DNA from: Bacillus sp. NTK074B
GTDB lineage: Bacteria > Bacillota > Bacilli > Bacillales > Bacillaceae_B
NCBI RefSeq assembly: GCF_017303375.1
Contig: NZ_JAFKOH010000001.1
Span: 62,001-126,000 of the forward strand
Reading direction: 5' to 3'
Length of the DNA stretch: 64,000 nt
Part shown: piece after piece, positions 6,764 to 16,149 of the stretch
How the letters are laid out: the number at the start of each line of letters is the position of its first letter
Position numbering within the stretch: the stretch's first letter is position 1
Notes under the pieces: model-generated
What the model was told of the DNA's origin: nothing
Databases searched by the model: none
Seen by the model: the letters and a program-made list of their open reading frames with translations, nothing else
Translations under genes and position numbers: made by a program

Positions 6764-8932
6764 TTGAAGGATAAGAAGAAAAAGAAAAAAACCCATGTCC
6801 CATTGAGAATGAATTTACTGTTTATTTCGGTCTTTTTTCTATTTTCACTTCTGATTCTTCGTCTTGGGATTGTGCAAATCGTGCAGGGAAACCATTATGA
6901 AGCAGAAGTCGCAAGAACCGAGAATGTCAAATCCCATAATGGAACACCTCCGAGAGGGAAAATCTATGACCGATACCGGAATGTCATCGTCGACAACGTT
7001 CCATTGAATGCCATTACGTACACAAGAACACAAACGACGAAACCTAAAGATATGCTGAAGGTCGCTGAGGAATTGGCTGAATTGATTGAAATGGACACAA
7101 AAAAAATCACCGATCGTGATCGCCAGGATTTCTGGCTCCTCACACATCCAGATGAAGCCGAAAAACTGGTTACCAAAGAAGAAATAAAGAAGCTGGAAGA
7201 TGACGAAGATCTTGCAGAGGATGACAGAAACAAAAAAATTTACGAAATGCAGTTAGAGAGGATCACGAAAAAGGATATTGAGTCATTCTCTGATCAGGAA
7301 AAAGAAGTATTGGCGATTTTCCGTGAGTTCAATACGGGATATGCCCTCAGTCCTCAGATCATTAAGAATAAGGATGTATCTATGGAGGAGATGGCGAGGG
7401 TGAGTGAACGTTTGTCGGAAATGCCCGGCGTTAACGTTACGACCGATTGGGAACGGAAGTATGTGAATGACAGTACGTTGCGGACGATTCTGGGAAGGGT
7501 TTCCACCTCTCAACAAGGTCTGCCTAGCGAACTGGTAACAGCTTATAAGGCTCAGGGCTATGCTTTGAATGATCGGGTAGGAACGAGCTATTTTGAGTCT
7601 GAGTATGAAAATGTCCTTAAAGGGCAAAAAGAAGAAATCGAATATATTACGAAAAACGGGAGTGTCCTGGACACTCAGCTCGTAAGCGAGGGACATAGCG
7701 GAAAAGACGTAGTTTTGACCATTGACTTAAAGTTGCAAAAAGAACTGGAAAAGATTGTTGAAGAAGAACTCAGTAAACAAGCATCCCAATATTGGGAATC
7801 TCCTTTTCTTGATCGGGCATTTGTCGTCATGATGGATCCCCATTCAGGTGAAATTCTTTCAATGGTTGGAAAGAAATACGGTAAGGATGAGAATGGAAAG
7901 ACTGAATTACAGGACTATGCTTTAGGAACGTATACTTCTGAATATGGGGTAGGGTCTGCTGTAAAGGGTGCTACTGTATTGACGGGATATATGACCGGAG
8001 CGTTGAATGTTGGGGATGTTTTGTATGATGAAGCGATCGCAATAAAGGGCACTCCGGTTAAAAGATCATGGTTTAACCTTTCTAGAGGGCCAATGTACTT
8101 AAATGATATCGATGCCCTTGAAATTTCTTCGAACGCATACATGTTTAAAACAGCTATAAAAATCGCTGGAGGTGTATACAGGAAGGACCAGCCAATTGAT
8201 ATGGATCCAAAAGCGTTTGATACCATGCGAAATTACTATAGTCAGTTTGGACTTGGTGTAAAGACGGGTATTGATCTCCCTGGTGAAGTCGAAGGGTTAA
8301 AAGGTACAGAAAGAGAGCCAGGTAAGTTAATGGATTTTGCCATTGGCCAATATGATTTATATACACCTATGCAACTTGTACAATATGCATCAACAATCGC
8401 TAATGGAGGTTTCAGAATGGAACCTCATTTAATGAAGGAAATTAGGGAACCAAGTCAGGAAAGGGACAAAGTTGGACCTTTAATTTATGAAAATGATGCT
8501 AAGGTTTTAAATCGGATCGATGCAACGGAAAGACAAATTCAGCAAGTGCAGAGAGGATTTTATAAGGTCGCACATGGGAGCCAAGGTACTGCAAATAATT
8601 TTAGAAACGCACCATACGATGCAGCAGCTAAGTCCGGTACTGCGGAAGCATTTTACTATAGTCCAGAGGACAAAAGACAATATGATACCTACAACACAAC
8701 CTTAATAGGCTATGCACCATACGACAACCCAGAAGTGGCTTTCTCAGTAGTGCTGCCTTATTCACACCAAGACAAAGATCCTTACGTTAATAAAACAATC
8801 GCTAAAAGAGCGATGGACAAATACTTCGAACTGAAAAAACAATACGAAAAAGACGGCTACTTCAACTCTTCAACCGAAGAGAAAGTACGCAATGCAGATC
8901 AGCTTGAAGATCAGGAAACGACAGAGGAATAA
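6764..8932 (+). CDS. Class B penicillin-binding protein (peptidoglycan transpeptidase, PbpA/PbpH type)
   Basis: The 722-residue bitopic protein cross-links peptidoglycan outside the membrane. One N-terminal transmembrane segment (about residues 16-40) is followed by the PBP dimerisation domain starting at PPRGKIYDRYRNVIVDN and the transpeptidase domain. The motifs are S-A-V-K (catalytic serine in GVGSAVKGATVL), S-S-N (ISSNAYMFK) and K-S-G-T (AAKSGTAEA). Length and layout match B. subtilis PbpA/PbpH (about 700-716 aa), redundant elongation-specific transpeptidases. The start is TTG with AAAAGGGG upstream. It is monocistronic, with a terminator directly after. Confidence 0.92.
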   Translation: MKDKKKKKKTHVPLRMNLLFISVFFLFSLLILRLGIVQIVQGNHYEAEVARTENVKSHNGTPPRGKIYDRYRNVIVDNVPLNAITYTRTQTTKPKDMLKVAEELAELIEMDTKKITDRDRQDFWLLTHPDEAEKLVTKEEIKKLEDDEDLAEDDRNKKIYEMQLERITKKDIESFSDQEKEVLAIFREFNTGYALSPQIIKNKDVSMEEMARVSERLSEMPGVNVTTDWERKYVNDSTLRTILGRVSTSQQGLPSELVTAYKAQGYALNDRVGTSYFESEYENVLKGQKEEIEYITKNGSVLDTQLVSEGHSGKDVVLTIDLKLQKELEKIVEEELSKQASQYWESPFLDRAFVVMMDPHSGEILSMVGKKYGKDENGKTELQDYALGTYTSEYGVGSAVKGATVLTGYMTGALNVGDVLYDEAIAIKGTPVKRSWFNLSRGPMYLNDIDALEISSNAYMFKTAIKIAGGVYRKDQPIDMDPKAFDTMRNYYSQFGLGVKTGIDLPGEVEGLKGTEREPGKLMDFAIGQYDLYTPMQLVQYASTIANGGFRMEPHLMKEIREPSQERDKVGPLIYENDAKVLNRIDATERQIQQVQRGFYKVAHGSQGTANNFRNAPYDAAAKSGTAEAFYYSPEDKRQYDTYNTTLIGYAPYDNPEVAFSVVLPYSHQDKDPYVNKTIAKRAMDKYFELKKQYEKDGYFNSSTEEKVRNADQLEDQETTEE

Positions 8933-8935
8933 TGA

Positions 8936-8977
8936 AAGAGCAGCCCTTTTGAACCAAGGGCTGCTCTTTTATTTTTT
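8936..8977 (+). terminator. Intrinsic terminator
   Basis: AAAGAGCAGCCC, loop, GGGCTGCTCTTT followed by TATTTTTT after the penicillin-binding protein. Confidence 0.9.
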
Positions 8978-9080
8978 CATGGGGTTCTTATTAGTATTTC
9001 ATCATCATAACATGAAGGGCAGAATCACAGTAAATATATGACCATTTCAAGGACTTTCTTCCTTATTTCCGTATTTTAGA

Positions 9081-9133
9081 TTGACAATGAGAATCATTTT
9101 CAATTAAACTTTGTAATTGAAAATGATTCTCAT
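9081..9133 (+). promoter_or_regulatory. Promoter with paired Fur boxes
   Basis: TGAGAATCATTTTCA (9088-9102) and TGAAAATGATTCTCA (9118-9132) are two 7-1-7 Fur boxes, inverted to each other. They are the core of a perfect 20-bp inverted repeat (9087-9106 and 9114-9133, 7-nt loop). TTGACA at 9081-9086 is a consensus -35 that abuts the first box, with TAAACT (9105-9110) as a possible -10. Fur with Fe2+ would block the siderophore operon. Confidence 0.9.
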
Positions 9134-9150
9134 CAAAAGGAGGAAAAGAT

Positions 9151-11052
9151 ATGACTTTATCTACTGGGTGCCATTCAGAACAAGATGAGTACAATAGGAT
9201 TCAAAAACTAGCTAATGAAAAAGTAAAACAATCAGAAACTCGTATCCTCAATAAATTAATGCAGGCCATGATACGGGAAGAACTCATTCAATACACCTAT
9301 GAAACCACAGAAGAAAATGTAAAGCTCATCTACATAACACCGGTGAAAACAGCTAAGATCACCGTACCCATAAAAAATTCCTACTTCCTTGGACAGTTGG
9401 ATATCGGAGGTAGAATTACTGTAAAAAAAGAAGGATCTACTACTCAAATTCATACACCGACACAGTTAATCAAAGAACTTTTCCCTAAAGTAGATTCCCG
9501 ACAATTAGAACTTCTTATAAATGAACTGGAGAACAGTGTGAAAAATGACGCATTGGCATTAACGGCAGAGGAGATGCAGAAGGACCTTTACTCAGGAATA
9601 GGGACGTTTGAGTACCTGCACCGACAGTCTTCTAATACTGAGTTCAGTCCGCTTGTTTTCCTGGAGCAATCGGTCATTGAAGGCCACACACTTCATCCAT
9701 GTTCGAAAACAAGGCTGGGATTAACTGGGGAAGAAGTCATGAAGTATGCTCCAGAATGGAGGGGAGAGGTGAACGTCCAGCCTGTCGCCATTCATAAAGA
9801 CATTTCGTCTTTCAGCACTGTAAAAGGTGGACCGACCATGACAGAGATTTTATTGAAAGAATACCCTGCCATTGAAATTGGAATGAAGAGACAATTTAAA
9901 GAGTTACAGAAAGATCTAAAAGACTACGAAATCATCCCAGTCCACCCTTGGCAATTCGAGCATATTGTAAAGCGTTATTTTAAGGAAGAGTTGAAACAGG
10001 GACTGCTTATTCCAGTTGACATGACCATCCCTTCACAGCCGCTCATTTCGTTTCGTTCTTTAGCACCCCATAACCGGAGACATCACCATTTGAAGACAGC
10101 ATTAAATGTTCAAATGACCAGTGCAAAGAGAATCGTTTCTCCTACATCGGTATGGAATGGTCCTGTAATCTCGGAACTGTTGAATATTGTTTGTATTCAC
10201 GATCCGGAAATTAAGGAGAAGATACATTTTTTATCAGAATGTGGCGGGGGGCATTATCGTTCTCATCGGATAGAAGCATCTATCAATCTAGAAAAAAACT
10301 TGTCCGCTCTTATCAGAGAAAATCCTGAAAATAAGCTGGAGAAAGGACAAATAGCTGTTCCAGGAGCCGCTCTCATTAACACTTCACCAGTGTCGGGAAA
10401 GGTACTTTCACTAGAAATCATTGAAAAATGGTCAATAGAAAGAAACGTTTCTGTGGAAGCAGCTGCGGTCCATTTTATTCATGAGTACTCCAATACACTT
10501 ATTCCGGGACTTATTCATTTAATCGTAAAACATGGAGTCAGTCTGGAAGCCCATCTTCAAAATGCCATCATGATCTTTGAAAACGATTGTCCAAAAACAT
10601 TGATGATTCGTGACAACGGCGGAATTAGAATATTAAAACATCGCCTTCCATTAGAGTTCCAAGACGGAAGAATCAGTAACAAAACAAACTTACTTACTAC
10701 AGAAGCTGTTGATCTATATAAAATGTTCTCACATGCAGTCCTGCACAACCATTTAGGCGAAATCATCGTAGGAATTATAAAGGAAACCGGACTTTCCGAA
10801 GGACTTCTGTGGGAACAGGTTACGAAAGTCATCCAATCTACAATTGATTCTATAAAAGAAGATGCAGCCCACTGCAAGAATGCATCACAATTCGAACAGG
10901 AAATCTTCGGTACAGTCACTTACTTAAAATCACTGATAAAGATGCGTCTATCTGATGTGTTTACGGAAAACGTATATATTAGCGCTCCCAATCCATTAAC
11001 GCGAAAGGGGAATACTGATGAAGTTACTATCTGCAAAAATCAACTGGCTTGA
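9151..11052 (+). CDS. NIS siderophore synthetase (IucA/IucC family)
   Basis: The 633-residue enzyme belongs to the NRPS-independent siderophore synthetases, which adenylate a carboxylate of citrate and join it to an amine or alcohol. The nucleotide/citrate-binding region VIEGHTLHPCSKTRLGL (about residues 176-192) and the later IPVHPWQFEH, SFRSLAPHNRRHHHLKTALN and HLQNAIMIF segments are characteristic, with the C-terminal FhuF-like region containing RDNGGIRIL. First gene of a Fur-controlled operon; AGGAGG precedes the ATG. The last 35 nt overlap the next synthetase. Substrate class (A, B or C) cannot be settled by eye. Confidence 0.93.
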   Translation: MTLSTGCHSEQDEYNRIQKLANEKVKQSETRILNKLMQAMIREELIQYTYETTEENVKLIYITPVKTAKITVPIKNSYFLGQLDIGGRITVKKEGSTTQIHTPTQLIKELFPKVDSRQLELLINELENSVKNDALALTAEEMQKDLYSGIGTFEYLHRQSSNTEFSPLVFLEQSVIEGHTLHPCSKTRLGLTGEEVMKYAPEWRGEVNVQPVAIHKDISSFSTVKGGPTMTEILLKEYPAIEIGMKRQFKELQKDLKDYEIIPVHPWQFEHIVKRYFKEELKQGLLIPVDMTIPSQPLISFRSLAPHNRRHHHLKTALNVQMTSAKRIVSPTSVWNGPVISELLNIVCIHDPEIKEKIHFLSECGGGHYRSHRIEASINLEKNLSALIRENPENKLEKGQIAVPGAALINTSPVSGKVLSLEIIEKWSIERNVSVEAAAVHFIHEYSNTLIPGLIHLIVKHGVSLEAHLQNAIMIFENDCPKTLMIRDNGGIRILKHRLPLEFQDGRISNKTNLLTTEAVDLYKMFSHAVLHNHLGEIIVGIIKETGLSEGLLWEQVTKVIQSTIDSIKEDAAHCKNASQFEQEIFGTVTYLKSLIKMRLSDVFTENVYISAPNPLTRKGNTDEVTICKNQLA

Positions 11053-12994
11053 AGATGAATTAAAATGTATGAGCTACCTGGAAGAAAGGCAACCGCATTT
11101 GGTTACACACTTTAAACAGAATCTAAAAAAAGGACGACAGGCGATACTGCATAAATTGGCCGCTTCCCTCTTAAGAGAAAACGTAAACTCACTATACAGC
11201 GATTCTGTACAAATTAAGAAAATAGGATCTGTCTATGTCACAAGTCTGTTAAAAGTGTACAAACAATGGGAGCCTTTCCTTCACCAGCTGCAGAACGTTG
11301 AACTAAAAGAAGGAATTTCATACAGAATGAAATCCTTCGGTGAGTATATGATCTTATTTCCCATTAAGACCGAACTCGCCTTTCAACGATTCACACTCGA
11401 AGGAGACATCGTGTGGATATCTCGGGAATCCCATCATAGTATTCAAACGGCAACCGAGCTAATGAATTTTCTGGGTCTGTCTGAAGAAGGAAAGGAACTG
11501 GTTCGTGAACTTGACAATGGTACAGCAAATCAAACACTTAGCTACGCCGCAGAATCGCACTGGAAAGAGAAGCTAAGGGATGACTCTCAATTAACCCCTT
11601 ATCATTCCACATTCCAGTACATCCAAAATATGAAGAAGGTAGAACCCGCATGGAGTTCTCTCGCATTCTTCGAGCAGATGAGCGTTGAAGGTCACCATTT
11701 GCACCCTGGTTCAAAAACCAAAATGGGGATGAGTCCTCAAGAGGTTGCTACATATTCCCCGGAATTCAGGCAAACGTACAAAATTTGCTTTGTGGCGATC
11801 CGAAAAGAATGGATAGAATTCACCGAATCAGAACCGTATGTAATTGAAAAGACGTTTGAAGATATTATTCCGCGTTACCATGAATTCATGGAAGAGAACG
11901 GTCTGGCTCCTGAACTATTCCAACTCATACCCGTTCATGAATGGCAATTTCATCATGCCTTATACAGTTTATACGAGAATGAAATTGAAAAGGGGATCAT
12001 CGTACCAATTGATTCAATCAGTGTTGAATGTCATGCTACATCGTCCTTTCGAACAGTCATGCCCATTACACAATCCAATCGATTTGTGAAATTGGCCGTT
12101 AACAGTCAGATGACGTCCACGGTAAGATCGATTTCCACTCAAACAGCTCTAAACAGCACCGTTTTTAGTGCTTTAGTGGGTGAAGTGCTCAGTAATGAGG
12201 CAGAGTTATCAACCTTTTTGCCACTAGATGAAATCGCCGGATACTCATTCATTTCAGATGACAATGAACAAAGAAGAAATCTGACCGTGGTTGTAAGAGA
12301 AAACAGGGAGGAAGAATTGAATGAAGATGAGGTCATGATCACTGGAAATAGCTTGTATGCAACCTCTCCTTTTTCTGAAGATACGATCCTTGCCGAGCTT
12401 CTCACAGAATACTGCGCGAATCGTAACCTGTCCATGGGAAAAGGCGCACGATTTTTCTTTAAGGACTATTTATCTGTAACACTTCCAGGCTATCTAACAC
12501 TGCTAACAAAATATGGTGTTGCACTAGAAGGACATCTTCAGAATAGTATCCCTGTTTTTAAAAGAGGGAAGCCGGTTCGATTCTATTTCAGGGATTGGGG
12601 TGGGGCAAGAATTTACAAGAGGCGATTAGAAGAAAGAGGAATGTATCCGAAGTTTTACCCTGAAAGTATCACGTTGACTGAAAATAAGGAAGAAATGTAT
12701 TCAAAAGCGCACTATACAATCTTCCAGAATCATTTAGGAGAGATTATCCGTCTACTTGTAGAAGCGTCAGGCGTATTTGAAGGGGAATTCTGGACGTTGG
12801 TCAAAGAGGCTTGTGACGACATTTTTTCCTCCCTGTCCCATGAAGTTCCAGTAAATGTGATAGAAGATCGTCAATTTTTATATCATAAAAAAGTAAACCA
12901 CAAAGCATTGACGAAGATGAGATTGAGACCAAGCGCAGGCTATCTTTATGCTGATGTGGAAAATCCATTAGGAAAAGAAGCTGGTTTACATTGA
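11018..12994 (+). CDS. Second NIS siderophore synthetase (IucA/IucC family)
   Basis: A second, clearly divergent synthetase of 658 residues. The motif SVEGHHLHPGSKTKMGM, then IPVHEWQFHHALY and RDWGGARIYKRR, repeat the family pattern. ATG 11018 has AAAGGGG at good spacing and starts inside the end of the first synthetase, so translation is coupled. Pairs of NIS enzymes act in sequence, each adding one citrate (or equivalent) to a diamine, as SfaD/SfaB do for staphyloferrin A. Confidence 0.93.
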   Translation: MKLLSAKINWLEDELKCMSYLEERQPHLVTHFKQNLKKGRQAILHKLAASLLRENVNSLYSDSVQIKKIGSVYVTSLLKVYKQWEPFLHQLQNVELKEGISYRMKSFGEYMILFPIKTELAFQRFTLEGDIVWISRESHHSIQTATELMNFLGLSEEGKELVRELDNGTANQTLSYAAESHWKEKLRDDSQLTPYHSTFQYIQNMKKVEPAWSSLAFFEQMSVEGHHLHPGSKTKMGMSPQEVATYSPEFRQTYKICFVAIRKEWIEFTESEPYVIEKTFEDIIPRYHEFMEENGLAPELFQLIPVHEWQFHHALYSLYENEIEKGIIVPIDSISVECHATSSFRTVMPITQSNRFVKLAVNSQMTSTVRSISTQTALNSTVFSALVGEVLSNEAELSTFLPLDEIAGYSFISDDNEQRRNLTVVVRENREEELNEDEVMITGNSLYATSPFSEDTILAELLTEYCANRNLSMGKGARFFFKDYLSVTLPGYLTLLTKYGVALEGHLQNSIPVFKRGKPVRFYFRDWGGARIYKRRLEERGMYPKFYPESITLTENKEEMYSKAHYTIFQNHLGEIIRLLVEASGVFEGEFWTLVKEACDDIFSSLSHEVPVNVIEDRQFLYHKKVNHKALTKMRLRPSAGYLYADVENPLGKEAGLH

Positions 12995-14202
12995 ATGATT
13001 ATCCTGCTCAGCAACAGTTTGCACTGAAATCACCACCCTTTCGAAGATTTTTATACGGCAGTTTCTTCGTACGATGCTCGGACTGGATGGACTTGACCAT
13101 TCTGAACTGGATTGTGTACGAGTGGACCCATTCACCACTATCCCTTGGGATCTTGAATGCGTGCAGGCTGATCCCTGTTTTCCTTTTTTCCATGTATGCA
13201 GGTGGGGTGGCTGACAAATATAATCGAAGGCAATCTCTTCTCGTCATATACAGTGGAATGCTGGTATCGACTCTTTTTATTGCGTTCATCATCGGAGAGC
13301 AAGCGTCGTTCATATTATTATTATCCGCTGTTACTGTCCGGTCCGTGTTAATGAGCTTTGAAGTGCCGATCAGAAATGCCTGGTTGGCAGACCTCGTACC
13401 AGGCAGTATGCTCGGGAGCGCCATAACCCTGCAAACAACCATTATCAATGTGGCCAGGATGGTTGGACCGGCATTTGCCGGAGTACTTTTGGGATATTTT
13501 GCTGCCAGTAACATCATGCTGTGGGTATCAGCAGGTACATTATTGGTCATATTTACCCTATTGACGGTTCCGGGTGACCAAGAAAATACAGAGCAGGGAA
13601 AAAAGCGTGAGAGTAAATCCATAAAAGACACCATTCAATACATAATAGGCCAACCTGGCATTCTCGCTGTTTTACTCGTGGCCATCGCTCCCATGATATT
13701 CGGATTCCCTTATACGACCATGCTCCCTATTTTTTCTAAAGAGCTGATGAATCTTGGTTCTGCCGGGTTTGGTTTCTTGCTTTCCATATCATCTTTAGGG
13801 GCGATTACCGCAACAGGACTCCTTGCATTTCGGCAACCGGTCATGGGAGGGAGATGGCTTATAGTATCAACCTTGGCTTTTGGGACAAGCCTTGTCCTTT
13901 TTACCACCTTTAGCGGATTTTATTTAGCATCCGCAGGACTCATGTTTCTTATAGGATTCACCAGTCAGTATTACCGGACATTGAGCAGGATCATGATCCA
14001 AATGAAGGTGGATGGGGAATATAGAGGCAGGGTCTTGAGCATCGCCCTCATGGACCGTGGCTACATTCCCCTTGGGTCCCTCTTTATTGGCTGGATTGCA
14101 AGCTCATTTGATGCATATGTTGCCGGACTTTCAATGGGACTGGGAACGATTCTGTTTACCATCCTCATAGTTCGCAGCAATCGAAATTTGTGGAAGGAGT
14201 AA
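12991..14202 (+). CDS. MFS exporter, probable siderophore efflux
   Basis: A 403-residue protein with 12 predicted transmembrane helices and the MFS loop GGVADKYNRRQSLL after helix 2. It resembles enterobactin/staphyloferrin exporters (EntS, SfaA, SbnD types). The TTG start overlaps the preceding stop (TTGA), so it is coupled to the synthetases. Position in the operon indicates that it releases the finished siderophore. A start slightly further downstream is possible. Confidence 0.87.
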   Translation: MNDYPAQQQFALKSPPFRRFLYGSFFVRCSDWMDLTILNWIVYEWTHSPLSLGILNACRLIPVFLFSMYAGGVADKYNRRQSLLVIYSGMLVSTLFIAFIIGEQASFILLLSAVTVRSVLMSFEVPIRNAWLADLVPGSMLGSAITLQTTIINVARMVGPAFAGVLLGYFAASNIMLWVSAGTLLVIFTLLTVPGDQENTEQGKKRESKSIKDTIQYIIGQPGILAVLLVAIAPMIFGFPYTTMLPIFSKELMNLGSAGFGFLLSISSLGAITATGLLAFRQPVMGGRWLIVSTLAFGTSLVLFTTFSGFYLASAGLMFLIGFTSQYYRTLSRIMIQMKVDGEYRGRVLSIALMDRGYIPLGSLFIGWIASSFDAYVAGLSMGLGTILFTILIVRSNRNLWKE

Positions 14203-14205
14203 AGT

Positions 14206-15441
14206 ATGATTTCTAAAACTGTCATGGCCTTTCTTCCTTCGCTTCTGAAGATAAGGAAGAAAGAGCCGATTTGTGCCTATATTTATGATATACATGCATT
14301 AAAAAATCATGTTCAGCACCTGAGGGAGACCCTGCCGGGATACTGCGCCCTGTATTATGCTGTTAAAGCGAACCCCGATACATCTATTCTTCAGGCATTG
14401 GAAAAGGACATCGATGGATTTGATACAGCTTCTGAAGGGGAAATTGTGAAGGTCCTGAGTCTGTCAGATAAACCTATTATCTTTGGGGCACCTGCCAAAA
14501 AGGATAAGGAATTGGAGTATCTTTCTACGGGGGAACTTCAGACCGTGAATATCGAAAGCGAAAGGGATATGCAGCGGCTAAATCGGTTGGGTTCCATGGT
14601 AGGAAAGAAGCTGTCAGTGCTCATTCGTGTAAACAGTACCTATCATGTGGCAAACAGTTCACACCGAATGACCGGTGTGCCGACACAGTTTGGAATAGAA
14701 GAAGATGAGATTCCGACTCTATTGAAGAAGCTTGTAGAATTCCCTTATCTAGAAGTAAAAGGGTTTCACTTTCATGCCATGAGTAATAACCTGGATGCCC
14801 ATGATCACCTGAAATTCATCTCATTTTGCAGAGATAGGATGTTAGGGTGGAAGGCCAAGTTTTCACTAGTTTCTGCCACTACATTAAATGCAGGCGGAGG
14901 CATAGGGGTAAACTATCATCAACCGGAGAATCCATTTCATTGGGAAACGTTCTCCAGTGGGTTGCATCAAATGGAAGACACATTTACTCATGAGGGGCTG
15001 CATCTTATACTGGAGCTTGGACGTTATATGGTAGCCCACTACGGATATTATGTGGCAGAAGTAATGGATATTAAGAAAAATCACGGAGAGCATTTTGCCT
15101 TGATAAGAGGAGGGACTCATCATTTACGCCTTCCGGCCGCGTGGAAAATGTCCCACCCTCATACGATTTATCCCGTGGAGAAGTGGTTTGACGAACCACT
15201 TCCGCGACCCGGGATCAAGGGAAAGAATGTAACGGTTGCCGGGGAATTGTGTACTCCCAATGACATTTTGATTCGACAGGCGTATGTCGAAAGATTACGT
15301 GCAGGGGACCTGGTCATTTTTACAATGGCGGGAGCGTATGGATGGACCATTTCACATCATGATTTCCTCTCTCATTCACATCCTGTCTTTCATTATCTGG
15401 ATTCATCCTTGGAGAAAAGAAGATTTCCAGAATTGTTGTAA
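14206..15441 (+). CDS. PLP-dependent decarboxylase, SbnH/PvsE-like (alanine-racemase fold)
   Basis: The 411-residue fold-type III PLP enzyme has the PLP lysine in YYAVKANPD (Lys54), GFHFHAMSNNLDAH, LNAGGGIGVNY and GELCTPND with the catalytic cysteine/aspartate pair. The ending AGAYGWTISHHDFLSH strongly recalls SbnH (staphyloferrin B) and PvsE (vibrioferrin), which decarboxylate a citryl-amino acid intermediate. It starts 3 nt after the exporter with AAGGAG upstream. No Dap-synthesis genes (SbnA/SbnB types) are present, so the amino acid may be ornithine or another primary metabolite; this is inference. Confidence 0.9.
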   Translation: MISKTVMAFLPSLLKIRKKEPICAYIYDIHALKNHVQHLRETLPGYCALYYAVKANPDTSILQALEKDIDGFDTASEGEIVKVLSLSDKPIIFGAPAKKDKELEYLSTGELQTVNIESERDMQRLNRLGSMVGKKLSVLIRVNSTYHVANSSHRMTGVPTQFGIEEDEIPTLLKKLVEFPYLEVKGFHFHAMSNNLDAHDHLKFISFCRDRMLGWKAKFSLVSATTLNAGGGIGVNYHQPENPFHWETFSSGLHQMEDTFTHEGLHLILELGRYMVAHYGYYVAEVMDIKKNHGEHFALIRGGTHHLRLPAAWKMSHPHTIYPVEKWFDEPLPRPGIKGKNVTVAGELCTPNDILIRQAYVERLRAGDLVIFTMAGAYGWTISHHDFLSHSHPVFHYLDSSLEKRRFPELL

Positions 15442-15517
15442 GTTAATTTGAAACTTTCCCTCCTTTCACTCGTATATATAGTAAAGGTGAATTTTCCTAA
15501 AGAAAGGAGTGAGTAGA

Positions 15518-15682
15518 ATGCTATGGTGGATCATAGGTATAGCTGTTGGATTTGGAATCATTAGTGGAATCCTCAGACGTAAATTTTCTCAGAATACATT
15601 TGAAGCCGGAAATCAACATGAAAGACAGCTCCAGGAAGAAGAGCGCGTGAAGGCGAGCAGCTGGTTTCATGGAGGTCAATAG
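15518..15682 (+). CDS. Small single-span membrane protein, 54 aa
   Basis: AAGGAG precedes ATG 15518. The product begins MLWWIIGIAVGFGIISGIL, one transmembrane helix, and continues with a charged cytoplasmic tail rich in Q and E ending SSWFHGGQ. A good terminator follows. Family not recognised; it may be an envelope-stress-type small protein, but nothing shows this directly. Confidence 0.6.
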   Translation: MLWWIIGIAVGFGIISGILRRKFSQNTFEAGNQHERQLQEEERVKASSWFHGGQ

Positions 15683-15685
15683 ATG

Positions 15686-15719
15686 AACATGCCAGGGAGT
15701 ATTCCCGGCATGTTTTTTT
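15686..15719 (+). terminator. Intrinsic terminator
   Basis: AACATGCC, loop, GGCATGTT followed by TTTTT. Confidence 0.88.
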
Positions 15720-15816
15720 ATTCTTTATATAGGGTGAAACTAAGATTAAAACCCTCTTAAGCTGGAACATATGGTAAAATAAGCTAATGTAATACACGTT
15801 TAAAAAGAGGGATAAC

Positions 15817-16033
15817 ATGTTCGAATCGGAACAGGATATTATCAATTTAGTGAAAAAAGATGCTTGGATGATGAGCATGATTGAAGCCGCCAAGATGTTA
15901 CATCTGCCAGACTGGTGGATCTGTGCCGGTTTTATTAGATCAAAGGTGTGGATACACTGCATGACTATTCAAATAACACAGACTTACCGGATATTGATGT
16001 CGTATATTAAGATCCTTTCTATGAGGCTGAATG
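15817..16033 (+). pseudogene. Truncated nucleotidyltransferase (DUF925 type)
   Basis: The first frame reads MFESEQDIINLVKKDAWMMS and then PDWWICAGFIRSKVW, the DUF925/COG3575 signature. One G is missing after GTGTGG, so the expected WDTLHDYSNNTDLPDIDVVY continues in the next frame, followed by a TAA where family members have an aromatic residue, then DPFYEAEW. The homology ends exactly where the REP-like element begins at 16034. So the gene carries a frameshift, a nonsense codon and a truncation. Confidence 0.7.
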
Positions 16034-16131
16034 GAGGGACGGACCTCCATTCAGCCTCATAGATCAGAGGGAATCCTTATTATTACACGTTTTTCATTCT
16101 GAATATTATCATTTTATGAGGTCCGTCCCTC
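16034..16131. repeat. REP-like element A with GAGGGACGGACCTC ends
   Basis: GAGGGACGGACCTC (16034-16047) and its inverse GAGGTCCGTCCCTC (16118-16131) bound a 98-bp element. The same ends occur at 18653-18751 (99 bp) and, slightly altered, 20762-20825. This copy interrupts the DUF925 pseudogene. Such palindrome-ended elements are usually non-autonomous and moved by Y1 (REP-associated) transposases, none of which is in the window. Confidence 0.8.
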
Positions 16132-16149
16132 ATAAGGGAGGAGCAGGTT

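Noticed and set aside
7283..7696. Long antisense ORFs inside the penicillin-binding protein and other large genes (for example 13008-13634, 54184-54687)
   Set aside because: They are shadows of strongly supported genes and lack start signals.
9151..15441. A phage or defence island
   Set aside because: All four genes fit a siderophore pathway and the Fur boxes confirm iron control.
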